This document shows, piece after piece, positions 51,228 to 60,255 of a stretch of 64,000 nt of DNA. Origin of the DNA: Neobacillus niacini (GTDB taxonomy: Bacteria; Bacillota; Bacilli; Bacillales; Cytobacillaceae); contig NZ_BAWM01000046.1 in the NCBI RefSeq assembly GCF_000759675.1, positions 128,070-192,069 on the forward strand, given 5' to 3'. Within the stretch, counting starts at the first letter, position 1. Each line of letters opens with the position of its first letter. A model generated the notes under the pieces. The model did not search any database and was not told the origin of the DNA. It saw only the letters and a list, made by a program, of their open reading frames with translations. Made by a program: the position numbers and the translations under genes.

Positions 51228-52889
51228 ATGAATACATCATTAGAAATGCTGATCCATTTGTTTGAACGAGCTGCTTTGCTGTTGATTTGCCTATTTTTTA
51301 TGATTAGGATTCCGAGATTTAAGGAATCCCTTCAAAAAGATCAACATTCTCTCATAGAGCGGCTTGTGATTATCCTTATGTTTTGCTTATTTGCTATTTT
51401 TGGTACCTATTCTGGGATTAATGTCGAAGGATCACTGGTGAATACCAGAATTATCGCTGTTGTTTCGGGAGGTATTTTGTTTGGTCCTTGGGTGGGGATT
51501 ATTTCAGGTGTCGTCTCAGGCATCCATCGCTATTTGATTGATATTGGCGGAGTCACATCGATCCCATGCTTATTTACCAGTATTATTGCCGGTATTGTTT
51601 CAGGTTATATTAATCGTAAGGTGAAAAGGTCGTTACGATGGATCTATGGAATCATGGCTGGAATGCTTTGTGAAGTATTGACCATGCTGTTGATTCTTGC
51701 CATGTCAGAACCATTTTCACTCGGTTTGGATATCGTTTCGAAAATTGCCTTTCCTATGATTGTAGGAGAGGTTAACATAGGACTGATTGTCTTGCTCGTC
51801 ATGAGTGTTGAGGGGGAAAAGGAAAGGATAGCGGCACGACAAGCCAAGTTAGCATTAGATATCGCCAATAAGACACTGCCTTATTTTCGCTCCATTAATT
51901 CAGATTCATTAAGGAAGATTTGCAGGATTATTAAAAATGAAATTAAGGCCGATGCTGTGGCCATTACAGATAATCATAAAGTGCTCGCCTATGTTGGCAT
52001 CGGCGAAGAGCGATATGTGACGGGTCAGGAAATCATTAGTGATTTGACGAAAGAAGCGGTTCGAACCGGGAAGTCGATCATTCGAAATCAAATTGCCGAT
52101 CACCATACGCCTCAAATTCACTCTCTGCTGATTGTCCCTTTTGAGGAACATGGAGAGGTAACGGGAACACTAAAAATCTACTATCTCAAAGCCAATAAGA
52201 TGACATATTCGCTTCAAACGATGGCAATTGGCCTATCGCAGATTATTTCTACTCTAATGGAGGTTTCCCGAATTGAACAGATGAAGGAAGCAGCGAATAA
52301 GGCAGAGCTGAAGGCACTTCAAACAAAGATCAATCCGCACTTTTTGTTTAATGCCCTCAATGCTATTGCCTCCACGACACGAAAGAATCCGGAAAAGGCA
52401 CGTGAGTTGATTATCAATCTATCTGGTTATATGCGTTACAATTTAGAGATAAGTGATCAATTCATTGACATCCATAAAGAATTGGAGCAGGTCCGCGATT
52501 ATGTGGAAATTGAAAAAGCCCGTTTCGGAAACCGTCTCACTGTAGAATATGATGTTGATGAAGTAAATGTAAACATTCCAAGCCTTCTCATTCAGCCTTT
52601 AGTAGAGAATGCTATTGTTCATGGCATCTTAAAGAATAAAGGTCCTGGAGTTGTTTCCATTTCAGTTAAGGATTTGGGAGAAAAAGTAAGAGTCACCGTC
52701 AAGGATACAGGTGCAGGGATCAGTGAAGATGTTATCTACCATTTGCAGCATGATACCGTGCCCGCGAACAAAATTGGCTTGTATAATGTTCATCAACGAG
52801 TGAAACTGATATATGGGAATGGCCTGGTGATTCACCGATTGTCACCTGGAACAGAAGTTTTTTTTGAAATTGAAAAGGAGAATCTATGA
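51228..52889 (+). CDS. LytS/YpdA-type sensor histidine kinase
   Basis: A 553-aa kinase. The 5TM-LYT sensor domain (residues about 1-190) has GTYSGINVEGSLVNTRIIAVVSGGILFGPWVGIISGVVSGIHRY, the signature of this group. A GAF-like domain follows (about 215-345), then the His_kinase block with phospho-His in KINPHFLFNALNAIAS, and HATPase with LLIQPLVENAIVHGI and GAGISEDV. E. coli relatives YpdA and BtsS sense pyruvate. The gene overlaps its regulator by four bases and sits beside an OFA transporter, the same wiring as YpdAB-YhjX. Confidence 0.9.
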   Translation: MNTSLEMLIHLFERAALLLICLFFMIRIPRFKESLQKDQHSLIERLVIILMFCLFAIFGTYSGINVEGSLVNTRIIAVVSGGILFGPWVGIISGVVSGIHRYLIDIGGVTSIPCLFTSIIAGIVSGYINRKVKRSLRWIYGIMAGMLCEVLTMLLILAMSEPFSLGLDIVSKIAFPMIVGEVNIGLIVLLVMSVEGEKERIAARQAKLALDIANKTLPYFRSINSDSLRKICRIIKNEIKADAVAITDNHKVLAYVGIGEERYVTGQEIISDLTKEAVRTGKSIIRNQIADHHTPQIHSLLIVPFEEHGEVTGTLKIYYLKANKMTYSLQTMAIGLSQIISTLMEVSRIEQMKEAANKAELKALQTKINPHFLFNALNAIASTTRKNPEKARELIINLSGYMRYNLEISDQFIDIHKELEQVRDYVEIEKARFGNRLTVEYDVDEVNVNIPSLLIQPLVENAIVHGILKNKGPGVVSISVKDLGEKVRVTVKDTGAGISEDVIYHLQHDTVPANKIGLYNVHQRVKLIYGNGLVIHRLSPGTEVFFEIEKENL

Positions 52890-53653
52890 AAGCGATCATT
52901 GTGGAAGATGAAATTCCAGCTCGAGAAGAATTGGAGTATTTAATTGAAGCCTATAGTGAAATCGAAGTGACTCATTTCTTTGATGATGGCTTAGATGTGT
53001 TGAAATTTCTGCAAGAGCAAGAAACAGATGTCATCTTTTTGGATATTAATATTCCATCCCTTAATGGTATGCTCTTGGCTAGTACCATTAGCAAATTTTC
53101 CAAAAGACCGTTTATTGTCTTTACCACAGCCTATAAAGAACATGCGGTAGAAGCATTTGCGCTTGAGGCCTTTGACTATGTCCTAAAGCCCTATGATGAA
53201 AAGCGGATTGCAGCGATGTTAAACAGACTTGAATCTGCTTATAAACGAGATTACACTGAGGTTTTAATCCCAGAAAGAAACCAGAATGCAAGGGGTCAGG
53301 AAGAGAAGGCCCATGCAAAGGCTTCTAACCGAATCAATTTAAAGAAGAACGACAAAATTATCGTAACAGATGCAAATGACATTTATTATGCGGAAGCAAG
53401 TGAAAAGGTGACATTGGTTTATACACAGAATGAAGTGTATACGATGCAGATGAGTATAACGGAATTTCATAATCATCTACCAGAGGACATGTTCTATCGC
53501 TGTCACCGATCTTACTCGGTTAACATAACGAAAATTCGCGAAATTGTCCCATGGTTTAATCAAACCTACGTGTTGCGACTAAAAGATCTTATCGCTGAAA
53601 TCCCTGTAAGCAGAAGTAAGGTGAAAGAGTTTCGACAAATTATGCAGCTATAA
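52886..53653 (+). CDS. LytTR-family response regulator (YpdB/LytT-like)
   Basis: A 255-aa regulator. The receiver has IIVEDEIPAREEL, phospho-acceptor Asp in DVIFLDINIPSLNG, and Lys in DYVLKPYDEKRI. The LytTR DNA-binding domain spans about 150-255 (KIIVTDANDIYYAEASEKVTLVYT, FYRCHRSYSVNITKI). LytTR proteins bind paired direct repeats about two helical turns apart, and such a pair lies just after this gene. GGAG before the ATG, in an ATGA overlap with the kinase. Confidence 0.92.
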   Translation: MKAIIVEDEIPAREELEYLIEAYSEIEVTHFFDDGLDVLKFLQEQETDVIFLDINIPSLNGMLLASTISKFSKRPFIVFTTAYKEHAVEAFALEAFDYVLKPYDEKRIAAMLNRLESAYKRDYTEVLIPERNQNARGQEEKAHAKASNRINLKKNDKIIVTDANDIYYAEASEKVTLVYTQNEVYTMQMSITEFHNHLPEDMFYRCHRSYSVNITKIREIVPWFNQTYVLRLKDLIAEIPVSRSKVKEFRQIMQL

Positions 53654-53659
53654 TCTCCA

Positions 53660-53691
53660 TTCATTCCGAATAATAAGCATTTCATTCTGAA
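53660..53691 (+). promoter_or_regulatory. LytTR-type direct-repeat operator
   Basis: TTCATTCCGAA (53660-53670) and TTCATTCTGAA (53681-53691) differ at one base and start exactly 21 bp apart, two helical turns. They lie 110-140 bp upstream of the transporter start, the usual place for a LytTR activator site. Confidence 0.75.
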
Positions 53692-53800
53692 AACGATTTC
53701 TTCCTCTTTTTTCAATGGTATTATGATCACGTGAACAGGATAATTAAAAATTACTCATGATAAAATGATCATTTTAATTGAAAGAAAAGAGGAGAATATA

Positions 53801-55048
53801 ATGAAAACAACCTTGGATCGTCGATGGTTGATCGTTGTAGGGACCATCATCGTACAAATGGGATTAGGTACTATTTATACTTGGAGTCTTTTTAACCAGC
53901 CCTTGGTAGACCATTTTGGCTGGGAGCTTAATTCCGTTTCTTTGACTTTTTCTATTACCAGCTTAGCCTTGGCATTATCCACGTTGGTAGCCGGCAAGCT
54001 GCAAGATAAATGGGGTATACGCCGTCTACTTACAGGTGCTGGCATTGTGCTTGGAGCCGGATTAATCATTAGCTCCCAAGTATCTTCCCTGTGGATGCTA
54101 TATATTCTGGCAGGTGTCATTGTGGGTGCAGCGGATGGTACTGCCTATATCACTTCATTATCAAATTTAATTAAATGGTTTCCGGAACGAAAAGGATTAA
54201 TTTCTGGCATTTCGGTTGGAGCATACGGTACAGGCAGTTTGTTATTCAAGTTCATTAATGGGTCATTAATCGAATCGGTCGGGGTTACCCAAGCATTCTT
54301 TTATTGGGGATTAATCGTCTTAGTTATGATCGTGGGTGGATCATTTTTAGTGAAGGAAGCAAAAATTGATCGTGAGTTGACCGTTCAAAATGGCAGTATT
54401 CAAAAGGATTACACCGTGAAAGAAATGTTGAGAACGAAGGAAGCATATCTCTTATTTGTGATTTTCTTTACAAGCTGTATGAGCGGATTATTTCTAATTG
54501 GAATGGTGAAGGACATCGGTGTTAAAATGGCAGGGCTTGATATTGCAACAGCAAGTAATGCGGTGGCATTGGTAGCAATCTTTAATACAAGCGGACGGAT
54601 CATTCTTGGAGCATTATCCGATAAAGTTGGTCGCCTGCGAGTGGTATCCTGTACATTACTGGTTACGGCAGCCGCGGTTACAGTATTAAGCTTTGTCCAT
54701 CTTAACTATGGATTGTTCTTTGCATGTGTCGCAGCGATTGCGTTTTGTTTTGGCGGTAATATTACCGTATTTCCAGCCATCGTAGCGGATTTCTATGGTT
54801 TAAAAAATCAAAGTAAGAACTATGGAATTATTTATCAAGGATTCGGTATTGGTGCCATCTCTGGTTCTTTTATTGCCACTTCATTAGGCGGAGTTATTCC
54901 TACCTTTAAGCTGATTGCCGTTTTAAGTATTGTATCGGTCATCATAGCTATCATGATAAAAGCACCGGGCACTGGGAAGTCCACTACAAAGGTTAAAAGG
55001 AATACCGGTAAAATCGATAGCCTGACACCAGATACACGTGCGAGTTAA
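53801..55048 (+). CDS. OFA-family MFS transporter (YhjX-like)
   Basis: A 415-aa transporter with 12 predicted helices. RRWLIVVGTIIVQMGLGTIYTWSLFNQPL is the OFA family N-terminus, GKLQDKWGIRRLL is the MFS loop 2-3 motif, and ALSDKVGRLRV its repeat in the second half. OFA proteins move formate, oxalate, pyruvate and similar acids. The adjacent LytS/LytT pair and operator suggest induction by an external organic acid. ATG 53801 has AGGAGA upstream; the open frame extends 12 codons further. Confidence 0.85.
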   Translation: MKTTLDRRWLIVVGTIIVQMGLGTIYTWSLFNQPLVDHFGWELNSVSLTFSITSLALALSTLVAGKLQDKWGIRRLLTGAGIVLGAGLIISSQVSSLWMLYILAGVIVGAADGTAYITSLSNLIKWFPERKGLISGISVGAYGTGSLLFKFINGSLIESVGVTQAFFYWGLIVLVMIVGGSFLVKEAKIDRELTVQNGSIQKDYTVKEMLRTKEAYLLFVIFFTSCMSGLFLIGMVKDIGVKMAGLDIATASNAVALVAIFNTSGRIILGALSDKVGRLRVVSCTLLVTAAAVTVLSFVHLNYGLFFACVAAIAFCFGGNITVFPAIVADFYGLKNQSKNYGIIYQGFGIGAISGSFIATSLGGVIPTFKLIAVLSIVSVIIAIMIKAPGTGKSTTKVKRNTGKIDSLTPDTRAS

Positions 55049-55381
55049 TAGCGTGGCCAATTAAAATAGTGGAACCATTATATGGAATGAAATAGTGTGT
55101 TGAAAAGAAAAGTATTTGGCGCGTTTCTCTAAATAATCTCTTTTGTGCAGACAGATTGAAAACTGTCTCATGGAAAAGTTGCTATCGGTGTAGTTTGCTG
55201 AGAATATCATAATGGCCCGTTTTAAAAGAGAAATCAAGTTTTTAACTTGGTTTCTTTTTTTTTTCGATTGAGAGGGAGTTGATTTAAAAAGGATTAATGC
55301 TCTGTTTGTTGAATTTATTAAACTAACATAGTCAGGTTAGTATGAAATAGATTAATTACTTATGAAATTGGGGGTCTCTAA
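55049..55381. other. Intergenic region with terminator
   Basis: GAAATCAAGTT (55230-55240) pairs with AACTTGGTTTC (55244-55254, one G-T), followed by nine T. It terminates the transporter transcript. Nothing else is seen. Confidence 0.55.
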
Positions 55382-55894
55382 ATGATTAATACCTTTACTA
55401 TTCGTCGAGCAATTGAGGATGATGCTGATCAAATTATTATGCATACAAAAATTGTATTAACAGAAAATCCTCATGTAATGGGTACCACATTTGAGGAATT
55501 TAATACTACTACCGAGGAAGAAAAGGATTGGATAAACTCCCATGATAAACAAGGTTTATTATTAGTTGCTGAAGTAGATGGAAATATAATTGGAATACTT
55601 AGTTTTCGTTTATCCCCACGTAAAAAATTTAGTCATCAAGGCCTCTTTGGAATGAGTATCCAAGAAAAGTTCACGAATAAAGGTATTGGGAGATCCTTAA
55701 TTAAAGAACTTTTAGAATGGGCTAAAGAAGATAATAGAGTAGAAAAGATTTCTCTAGAGGTATTTTCCAATAATGAAAGAGCGATTCATTTATACAAAAA
55801 GTTTGGATTCACAGAAGAAGGCAGACGAAAAAAGCAAGCTAAATTAAGCTCAAATGAATATGTAGATGATATTTTGATGTGTAAATTTATTTAA
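55382..55894 (+). CDS. GNAT-family N-acetyltransferase
   Basis: A 170-aa acetyltransferase. FTIRRAIEDDADQI is the usual start; motif A is MSIQEKFTNKGIGRSLIKELLEWA and motif B SNNERAIHLYKKFGF. It resembles the RimI/PhnO-like and bacilysin-island GNATs; the substrate cannot be told. GGGGGTCT lies before the ATG. A MITE-like repeat starts 5 bases after its stop. Confidence 0.8.
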   Translation: MINTFTIRRAIEDDADQIIMHTKIVLTENPHVMGTTFEEFNTTTEEEKDWINSHDKQGLLLVAEVDGNIIGILSFRLSPRKKFSHQGLFGMSIQEKFTNKGIGRSLIKELLEWAKEDNRVEKISLEVFSNNERAIHLYKKFGFTEEGRRKKQAKLSSNEYVDDILMCKFI

Positions 55895-55899
55895 TTTTA

Positions 55900-56084
55900 G
55901 GCTCTGTTAAACTTAGTTGTTGATTTCCGTTCCGGGCACTTCGCTTTCCGCGGGCGACCGCCGAGCCTCCTCGACACTGCGTGTCTGCGGGGTCTCGCCT
56001 GTCTCGCTTCTCCCGCAGGAGTCTTCGTGCCCTCCACTCCAATCAACAAGTGGTCAAAAAACAACATTATTCTTTAACAAAGCC
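55900..56084. mobile_element. GC-rich MITE-like repeat with terminal inverted repeats
   Basis: 185 bp ending in GGCTCTGTTAAA (55900-55911) and, inverted, GGCTTTGTTAAA (56073-56084), with similar TTTTA/TAATTTT flanks. The inside is strongly GC-rich (TTCCGTTCCGGGCACTTCGC, CCGCGGGCGACCGCC, CTTCTCCCGCAGGAGTCTTCG) and flanked by TTGATT/AATCAA. This unit is a well-known dispersed repeat in Bacillaceae. No ORF, so it would move only with a transposase in trans. Confidence 0.75.
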
Positions 56085-56181
56085 TAATTTTAATATAACA
56101 TTCGTAGGGGAATTTTAAGATATCGATAATAAATTGAAAATGTCACAAAATTTGATACTAGGTTTAACTATGTAAAGATTG

Positions 56182-56214
56182 CCCTTAGAGACGGAACACT
56201 CTAAGGGATTTTTT
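56182..56214 (+). terminator. Terminator
   Basis: CCCTTAGAG (56182-56190) pairs with CTCTAAGGG (56199-56207), followed by ATTTTTTTG. It may belong to the GNAT transcript beyond the repeat. Confidence 0.75.
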
Positions 56215-56361
56215 TGTCATTTCTTATGAAACCATAAATTTACAAATGTATAACTAAGAAAGATGATTGTTTTTTATTTTTCATATTCTCCATATACGAA
56301 GTGGTAGAATAGATTTATCTAAATTTGTACTAAGTATGAAAAGTATTAAAAGGAGGTTCAC

Positions 56362-57168
56362 ATGGGAGTTATTCCAGTACAGCAACGTGATAACGTCGGT
56401 ACATATAAAAATCTTCGTTCATTATTTGAAAAAAATATAACGGTTAACAGTATCTCAGAGGTTTTAGATAGGTGCAATGTGAGAGATCAAGCACTACAGA
56501 TTAGAAACCAAATGGTTTTAAAAGACTATGACGTAATTGGAGTCGAAGAGAATACTATTGTTATAGGTTATGTACTAAGAGATGATTTGAGCGACGGAAC
56601 GTGTAAGGATTATTTTCGCAGCTTTAGCCCATCGGAGCTCGTTTCGGATTCCACACCACTGCTTCATACGCTATATATTTTTAAGAACACTGAAAGACTT
56701 TTCGTTATAGAGGGTAACCGGATTACCAAAGTGGTGACGCTAGCCGATCTCCAGAAACCACCGATTCGAATGCTTTTATTTGGAGTTATTTCATTGGTAG
56801 AAATGCATCTATATCGAATCATTAGTAAGTTTTTTGCAGAAGATAGCTGGAAAAGACACTTAAGTGCCAAAAGAATCGAACAGGCAGATGAATTATTTTT
56901 ACAAAGAAAATCAAGAAATGAAGCGATTCAACTAAGTGATTGCTTACAACTTTGTGATAAAAGGGACATCGTATTAAGCGAGCAACCTTTAAGAGAGCTT
57001 TTGGGTATTGAATCAAAAAGTAAAGGTAAGGATTTCTTCAAGAAATTAGAAACCCTGCGCAACAATCTAGCCCATTCACAAGATCTTAATACGCAAAATT
57101 CCTGGAATGAAATGATCTTATTAATCGAACAGACAGAGAAGATATTAGAAGAATGTGAAAAAATTTAA
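56362..57168 (+). CDS. CBS-like domain protein with C-terminal HEPN-type domain
   Basis: A 268-aa protein. The N-terminal half has CBS-like features (DVIGVEENTIVIGYV; LFVIEGNRITKVVTLADLQKPP, residues about 55-135), a nucleotide-sensing fold. A helical linker follows (RMLLFGVISLVEMHLYRII). The C-terminal helical domain contains RNNLAH (Arg233, His238), the R-x4-H active-site pattern of HEPN ribonucleases, within FKKLETLRNNLAHSQD. HEPN domains are RNases or their inert relatives in many toxin and defence proteins. It stands alone, with its own AAGGAGG and a terminator at 57198. Function is inferred from motifs only. Confidence 0.65.
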   Translation: MGVIPVQQRDNVGTYKNLRSLFEKNITVNSISEVLDRCNVRDQALQIRNQMVLKDYDVIGVEENTIVIGYVLRDDLSDGTCKDYFRSFSPSELVSDSTPLLHTLYIFKNTERLFVIEGNRITKVVTLADLQKPPIRMLLFGVISLVEMHLYRIISKFFAEDSWKRHLSAKRIEQADELFLQRKSRNEAIQLSDCLQLCDKRDIVLSEQPLRELLGIESKSKGKDFFKKLETLRNNLAHSQDLNTQNSWNEMILLIEQTEKILEECEKI

Positions 57169-57197
57169 GAAATACTGGTATAGGAAACAATAAACGA

Positions 57198-57230
57198 CCC
57201 ACCAATTGTCATATTGGTGGGTTCATTTTT
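57198..57230 (+). terminator. Terminator of the CBS-HEPN gene
   Basis: ACCCACCAAT (57198-57207) pairs with ATTGGTGGGT (57213-57222), followed by TCATTTTT. Confidence 0.85.
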
Positions 57231-57756
57231 AAGTTAAGATTTACCTGAATTACCTTTTATAAAACAGCATTTGGCAGATATCATCAACTGTATTTTAGGA
57301 CACTAATCGATGCTTTCAGCAGAAAATACATTCTTTGTTATAAATCCTGATTTGGATAACCCAGAAGCAAGTGGGAGAATTTAGGCTATATCACGCCCGT
57401 TTGTTGAAAATTGAAAAATAAGAAAGAACCACAAACTGGCTCTTAGGTTATCGAGAAAAGGATTCCGTTTTGAGGTGCTTTTTGAATAAATGGCATGAGA
57501 AATGACATAGGAATTAGCATATGTCATTTTCATTATTTACCAAGGATTTTAGCTCCTTTTAATGAGTTTTGACATCAAAATTGACAACATTTTTTATAGA
57601 GGACAATAAGTATTGTACAATTAAAAAGGAAGCCAAAATGACTGTCAATTTTAATGCTATCTGATGTACCATTATTTCGAGGGTCTTATTGAACTAGAAA
57701 TGATATAATATGGTATTTATTTGAATAATGGGAGTAGCTGTTCAAGGAGGTACAAA
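57231..57756. other. Intergenic region, nothing recognised
   Basis: No ORF above about 40 codons and no known repeat. AAGGAGG at the right-hand end serves the next gene. Confidence 0.45.
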
Positions 57757-58344
57757 ATGATTCAAATACACAAAAAGTCTGGTACTTTAATCATTGTAAT
57801 ACACGAAATTTATGGAATTAACCAACATATGCAGAGTTTTTGTGAATTATTATCAAAACAAAGTTTTGATGTCATTTGCCCAAATTTATTAGAACGAGAG
57901 ACACCTTTCGATTATTTTCAAGAGGAAGTTGCTTATCGTAATTTTATGGAGAACGTTGGATTCGCTTACGCTATGCATAAAATAAAAGATATATTATCAG
58001 ATGTTAAAGATGAATACGAAAAAATATTTATCATTGGATTTAGTGTAGGGGCAACTGTTGCTTGGTTGTGTAGTGACGAAGAATGTGTCGATGGAGTAGT
58101 TGGATACTATGGTTCACGTATTAGGAATTATGTGGAATTAACACCACAATGTCCTACAATGCTATTCTTTCCGCAAGAAGAAAAATCATTTAATGTGGAC
58201 GAGTTAATTTCAACTTTAGAAAATATCGAAATACATAAATTTAACGGAAAACACGGATTCAGTGACCCTTACTCTCCACAATATAATGAAAAATCAGCAC
58301 AAAAAGCATTTAGTGAAATGGTAAATTTTTTAATGAAACATTAA
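57757..58344 (+). CDS. Dienelactone-hydrolase-like alpha/beta hydrolase
   Basis: A 195-aa protein from ATG 57757, which has AAGGAGG 6 bases upstream (12 open codons precede it). IIVIHEIYGINQHMQSFCELL is the DLH-family opening, with the Glu in HEIYG; the nucleophile is Ser in IGFSVGATVAW (Cys in true dienelactone hydrolases), and the His lies in FNGKHGFSDPYSPQYN. Probably a soluble esterase of the DLH group. Substrate unknown. Confidence 0.75.
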   Translation: MIQIHKKSGTLIIVIHEIYGINQHMQSFCELLSKQSFDVICPNLLERETPFDYFQEEVAYRNFMENVGFAYAMHKIKDILSDVKDEYEKIFIIGFSVGATVAWLCSDEECVDGVVGYYGSRIRNYVELTPQCPTMLFFPQEEKSFNVDELISTLENIEIHKFNGKHGFSDPYSPQYNEKSAQKAFSEMVNFLMKH

Positions 58345-58379
58345 TTAAATATACAGAGGTGTTATTAAGCCTTATGTTA

Positions 58380-58412
58380 AAAAGGGGATTGCTACCGCGA
58401 TCCCTTTTGTTC
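58380..58412 (+). terminator. Terminator hairpin
   Basis: AAAAGGGGAT (58380-58389) pairs with ATCCCTTTT (58400-58408) with one bulged G, then GTTCTTCC. The following 60 bases (AAAGGGCAGGATAGTTGAAGA and CAATCGGT) belong to the dispersed repeats also seen at 60.5 and 63.7 kb. Confidence 0.65.
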
Positions 58413-58599
58413 TTCCACTAAAGGGCAGGATAGTTGAAGAGTGGAGTTTAATTTTTGTTTAACAATCGGTCTCAATTCTTTAATAAGAACAAGCCTTCTT
58501 TTAAATTGGGGCATTCAATGTTAGCATTGTGCACTAGAAAAGATGACTCCAATACAGTACCGAAGTCATCTCTTATGTGCCTAGTATCAAGCATTGTTA

Positions 58600-58818
58600 T
58601 CAAATAAGAGTAGCTATTAATCTTATCAAGTCCTCGTTTGAAATGCAGGCTTGACCAATTGGAGTATCGATACAAATTTTAAAATCATCAGGTTCAGGAT
58701 TTGTAACATCGGTCTCAATCTTAACGTAGGTTTTTGCTTTATTAGCGTAGACCCCGCTAGTTATACATTTTTTAAATTTTTTAAAAAACAAGCTAATGTG
58801 ATGATAACTGTTCAACAT
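58600..58818 (-). CDS. Small hypothetical protein
   Basis: A possible 72-aa protein with a basic start (FFKKFKKCITSGVYANKAKTY) and a well-formed end (NPEPDDFKICIDTPIGQACI, SNEDLIRLIATLI). No strong ribosome-binding site. The composition looks coding, but I do not recognise it. Confidence 0.4.
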   Translation of the reverse strand: MLNSYHHISLFFKKFKKCITSGVYANKAKTYVKIETDVTNPEPDDFKICIDTPIGQACISNEDLIRLIATLI

Positions 58819-59283
58819 ATTTTCATTCTCTGTGGTGCAGCGAAGATTTTACTGCTGCATGGATGGCTAACGGGTACAAGACTTAAAGATCAAAGCTGTC
58901 ATTTAGACAGCTTTTCATATTGTGCTAACGTAAGCAGTTTAGTTTAATAAGACTTTATATAATTAAGAGATTTACATACATAGAAATACTATGTTTTTTT
59001 ATGAATATCCAAAGGAGAATACATAGGAATCGTCGCCTTTTTTATTTCTTTAATTTTTGGAGGGCTTGCAGTATCAATTTCCCCTATTTTTGATTCGGTG
59101 ACCTTGTCAACGGGGAATAGAAATCAGACCCAGAGTACAACGACGACGGTTTTAAGGGAGTGCGTAGAAGGACGTTCGCGATAAGTCTCGTTAATAGAGA
59201 CCGCATTGATGTTTATTTACCTGTCTTAAAAGAAATATTATATTAGTAACCCTCTATAATCATTATACTTAGGAGCGATAGAC
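58819..59283. other. Intergenic region with hairpin and membrane-protein trace
   Basis: AAAGCTGTC (58891-58899) pairs perfectly with GACAGCTTT (58905-58913). After 59020 a short stretch (GIVAFFISLIFGGLAVSISP) looks like the start of a membrane protein, without an ATG and soon out of frame. AGGAG precedes the next gene. Confidence 0.45.
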
Positions 59284-60255
59284 ATGAATAAAAAGCATAT
59301 CATTATTATTCACGGACGTGCTATAAAACCTCAACCTCATGTCAAAGAGAGGCTGGTTTTAACCTCGCTTATTGAAGGTATAAGAAGACTTGATAAAAAA
59401 GTAGCAAAGTCCATTGAAGAAGAAAAAGTCAAAGTAACTTTCATTTATTATGGTGATGTATCTAATAGAATACTGGTTGATAAAAAACCGGAAGTAAAAA
59501 AAGGTATGATTTGTATTGATGGTAAGTGGTATGTTCCGGATGACGAATATGATAAGTCTTTAAAGAAACTACTAAGGAGATCTTTAGAGGACCATACAGG
59601 AGATGATTATAGTCAACTAAAGGATAAAGAGATAAAATTAGGCGATGATTTGGCTCCATACGTTAGTCCCATCATGGCTGCAGTGGGTATTACTCAAAGG
59701 ATAATTGAAAAAAATATGCCTGATTTAGATTCTTATCTGAATAGCCGTGTTGTTGGATCTGAAATACGGGAAAGACTACAATGTAAATTGAAGGATGCAC
59801 TATTGGCAGGAGATGATATTGCACTTGTATCTCATAGTATGGGATGCATTGTAGCATATGATGTATTATGGAAATTTTCGCGGATGAGTGAATATCGGGA
59901 ACTTTGGGACAAGAAAATACCGTTATGGATGACTTTGGGAAATCCACTAGGCGAGCTAAGTGTGAGAGAGAGTCTATATGATTCCGATGAGCCCAAGGAT
60001 GGAAAGTATCCCAAAAATATCGTTAACTGGATAAATATTAATGCAAATGATGATTATGTTGCACATGATGGTGATATTAAAGATGACTTCATACAAATGC
60101 TTCATAAAAATCTAATTGAAAATATTGAAGATATTCAAAGAATCTACACTTTTTGGAAGGATAATAATGGACATTGTAATCCACATAAGTTATATGGATA
60201 TTTAAATCATCCAACTATTGCTGAAAAATTAATAAATTGGATTTCTGATAAATAA
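59284..60255 (+). CDS. Alpha/beta hydrolase, lipase-like
   Basis: A 323-aa protein. KKHIIIIHGRAIKP gives the first beta strand and oxyanion HG; the nucleophile is Ser in VSHSMGCIVAYDVL. Asp and His candidates are in NANDDYVAHDG. A charged insert of about 100 residues separates the first strand from the nucleophile elbow. It resembles large serine-hydrolase-like proteins of unknown substrate. No signal peptide, so cytoplasmic. ATG with AGGAG upstream. Confidence 0.7.
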   Translation: MNKKHIIIIHGRAIKPQPHVKERLVLTSLIEGIRRLDKKVAKSIEEEKVKVTFIYYGDVSNRILVDKKPEVKKGMICIDGKWYVPDDEYDKSLKKLLRRSLEDHTGDDYSQLKDKEIKLGDDLAPYVSPIMAAVGITQRIIEKNMPDLDSYLNSRVVGSEIRERLQCKLKDALLAGDDIALVSHSMGCIVAYDVLWKFSRMSEYRELWDKKIPLWMTLGNPLGELSVRESLYDSDEPKDGKYPKNIVNWININANDDYVAHDGDIKDDFIQMLHKNLIENIEDIQRIYTFWKDNNGHCNPHKLYGYLNHPTIAEKLINWISDK

